Shown here: positions 63,571 to 64,000 of the stretch, in pieces | How the letters are laid out: each line of letters opens with the position of its first letter | How positions within the stretch are numbered: the first letter of the stretch is position 1 | Assembly: GCA_019155205.2 (NCBI GenBank) | Contig: JAHNZQ020003150.1 | Location: 1,685,317 to 1,749,316, forward strand | Direction: 5' to 3' | Length of the DNA stretch: 64,000 bases | Source: Gracilaria vermiculophylla | Lineage: Eukaryota; Rhodophyta; Florideophyceae; Gracilariales; Gracilariaceae | Made by a program: the position numbers and the translations under genes | Notes under the pieces: model-generated | What the model was told of the DNA's origin: nothing | Databases searched by the model: none | The model's input: only the letters and a program-made list of their open reading frames with translations

Positions 63571-64000
63571 GTTTTTCTAGAGGAAAATAATGTCACTTTA
63601 CAGAACATGACTTAGATGTTCACTGGAAAACATACAAAAGGGTTTTGAGCTACATATGAAAAACGAAAGACTACTGTTTTCTATTCCGTCGAACTTTGGA
63701 CAAACATATAAATATATACAGTGCCTCAGATTGGGGTAGTACGAAGAACAGAAAATCAGTTTCCGGATACTCATAATTTTACGAGAATCTATTACTATCA
63801 TGGAGAAGTCGAAATTTTTTTATGGCCCTGTCCACGAAAGATGCAGAACTAATCGCTCTAAATGAAGCTGAGAAAGAAGAACAATGGCTTCTAAAACTTC
63901 TAAAATAACGGAACTCAAATTGGAATACATCCTCCACAGTGTATGTGAACAGTCAACCGACTATGAATCTGTCTAAAAAAAAAGAGGACACGGAAAATCA
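63571..64000 (+). pseudogene. Copia RT end and RNase H fragment, runs off right edge
   Basis: Plus strand: HFTEHDLDVHWKTYKRVLSY and, after frame changes, ASDWGSTKNRKSVSGYS (RNase H first Asp block). Then LLLSWRSRNFFMALSTKDAE, LIALNEAEKEEQWLLKLLK (Glu block) and STVYVNSQPTMNLSK (third block, Asp replaced by Asn). It is a copia RNase H domain with few stops, continuing beyond the window. Confidence 0.7.

Overview
The window is eukaryotic: two or three compact host genes sit in a landscape that is mostly retrotransposons and their relics. There are no bacterial operons, rRNA genes or CRISPR arrays. The organism cannot be fixed from the sequence alone. The host genes appear intron-poor. The Ty3/gypsy, Ty1/copia, piggyBac and mariner proteins look like families I associate with oomycetes and some red algae, and the clearest host gene is an AA15-type lytic polysaccharide monooxygenase (LPMO). 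I read it as a compact-gene protist or alga (stramenopile or rhodophyte) and hold that loosely.

Layout. 1-4.9 kb: host-like DNA with a membrane protein running off the left edge (minus), a decayed gene of similar architecture, and a small secreted-protein gene. 4.95-7.3 kb: antisense copia remnant with its 3' LTR. 7.3-9.6 kb: non-coding DNA with an old dispersed repeat, a long hairpin and a mini-LTR insertion. 9.59-15.55 kb: complete minus-strand chromodomain gypsy element (GYP1) with 352-bp LTRs and a 100-N gap, joined to a broken mariner transposase (15.55-16.3 kb). 16.35-17.62 kb: copia LTRs and a copia gag fragment cut by an 11-kb gypsy element (GYP2-A, 17.62-28.68 kb). 28.7-30.4 kb: 3' half of a copia element. 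30.77-31.74 kb: intronless LPMO gene followed upstream by a GC-rich stretch. 32.8-36.7 kb: AT-rich DNA and an unidentified decayed ORF. 36.69-42.87 kb: second gypsy family (GYP3, 341-bp LTRs) carrying a tandem mini-LTR element. 43-44.3 kb: integrase relic. 44.33-52.62 kb: copia element with a piggyBac transposon nested in its leader. 53.56-61.95 kb: truncated minus-strand second copy of GYP2 (GYP2-B). 62.0-64 kb: solo copia LTR, gypsy integrase tail and a copia RNase H fragment running off the right edge.

The strongest new-looking items are these. (1) A roughly 310-bp miniature LTR retrotransposon (TRIM-like): 80-bp LTRs, half-initiator-tRNA primer site, purine tract and 5-bp target duplications. 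It occurs four ways here: a tandem dimer, two solo LTRs, and an empty-site comparison. (2) A long antisense ORF kept in both GYP2 copies, tail-to-tail with pol. (3) A 74-bp-arm palindrome created inside one GYP2 LTR. (4) A solo LTR with perfect target duplication inside GYP2-A that GYP2-B lacks. (5) An assembly gap whose two flanks are the same 48 bases.

Nearly all transposon genes carry stops or frameshifts, so most autonomous activity looks extinct. I did not compute divergences.
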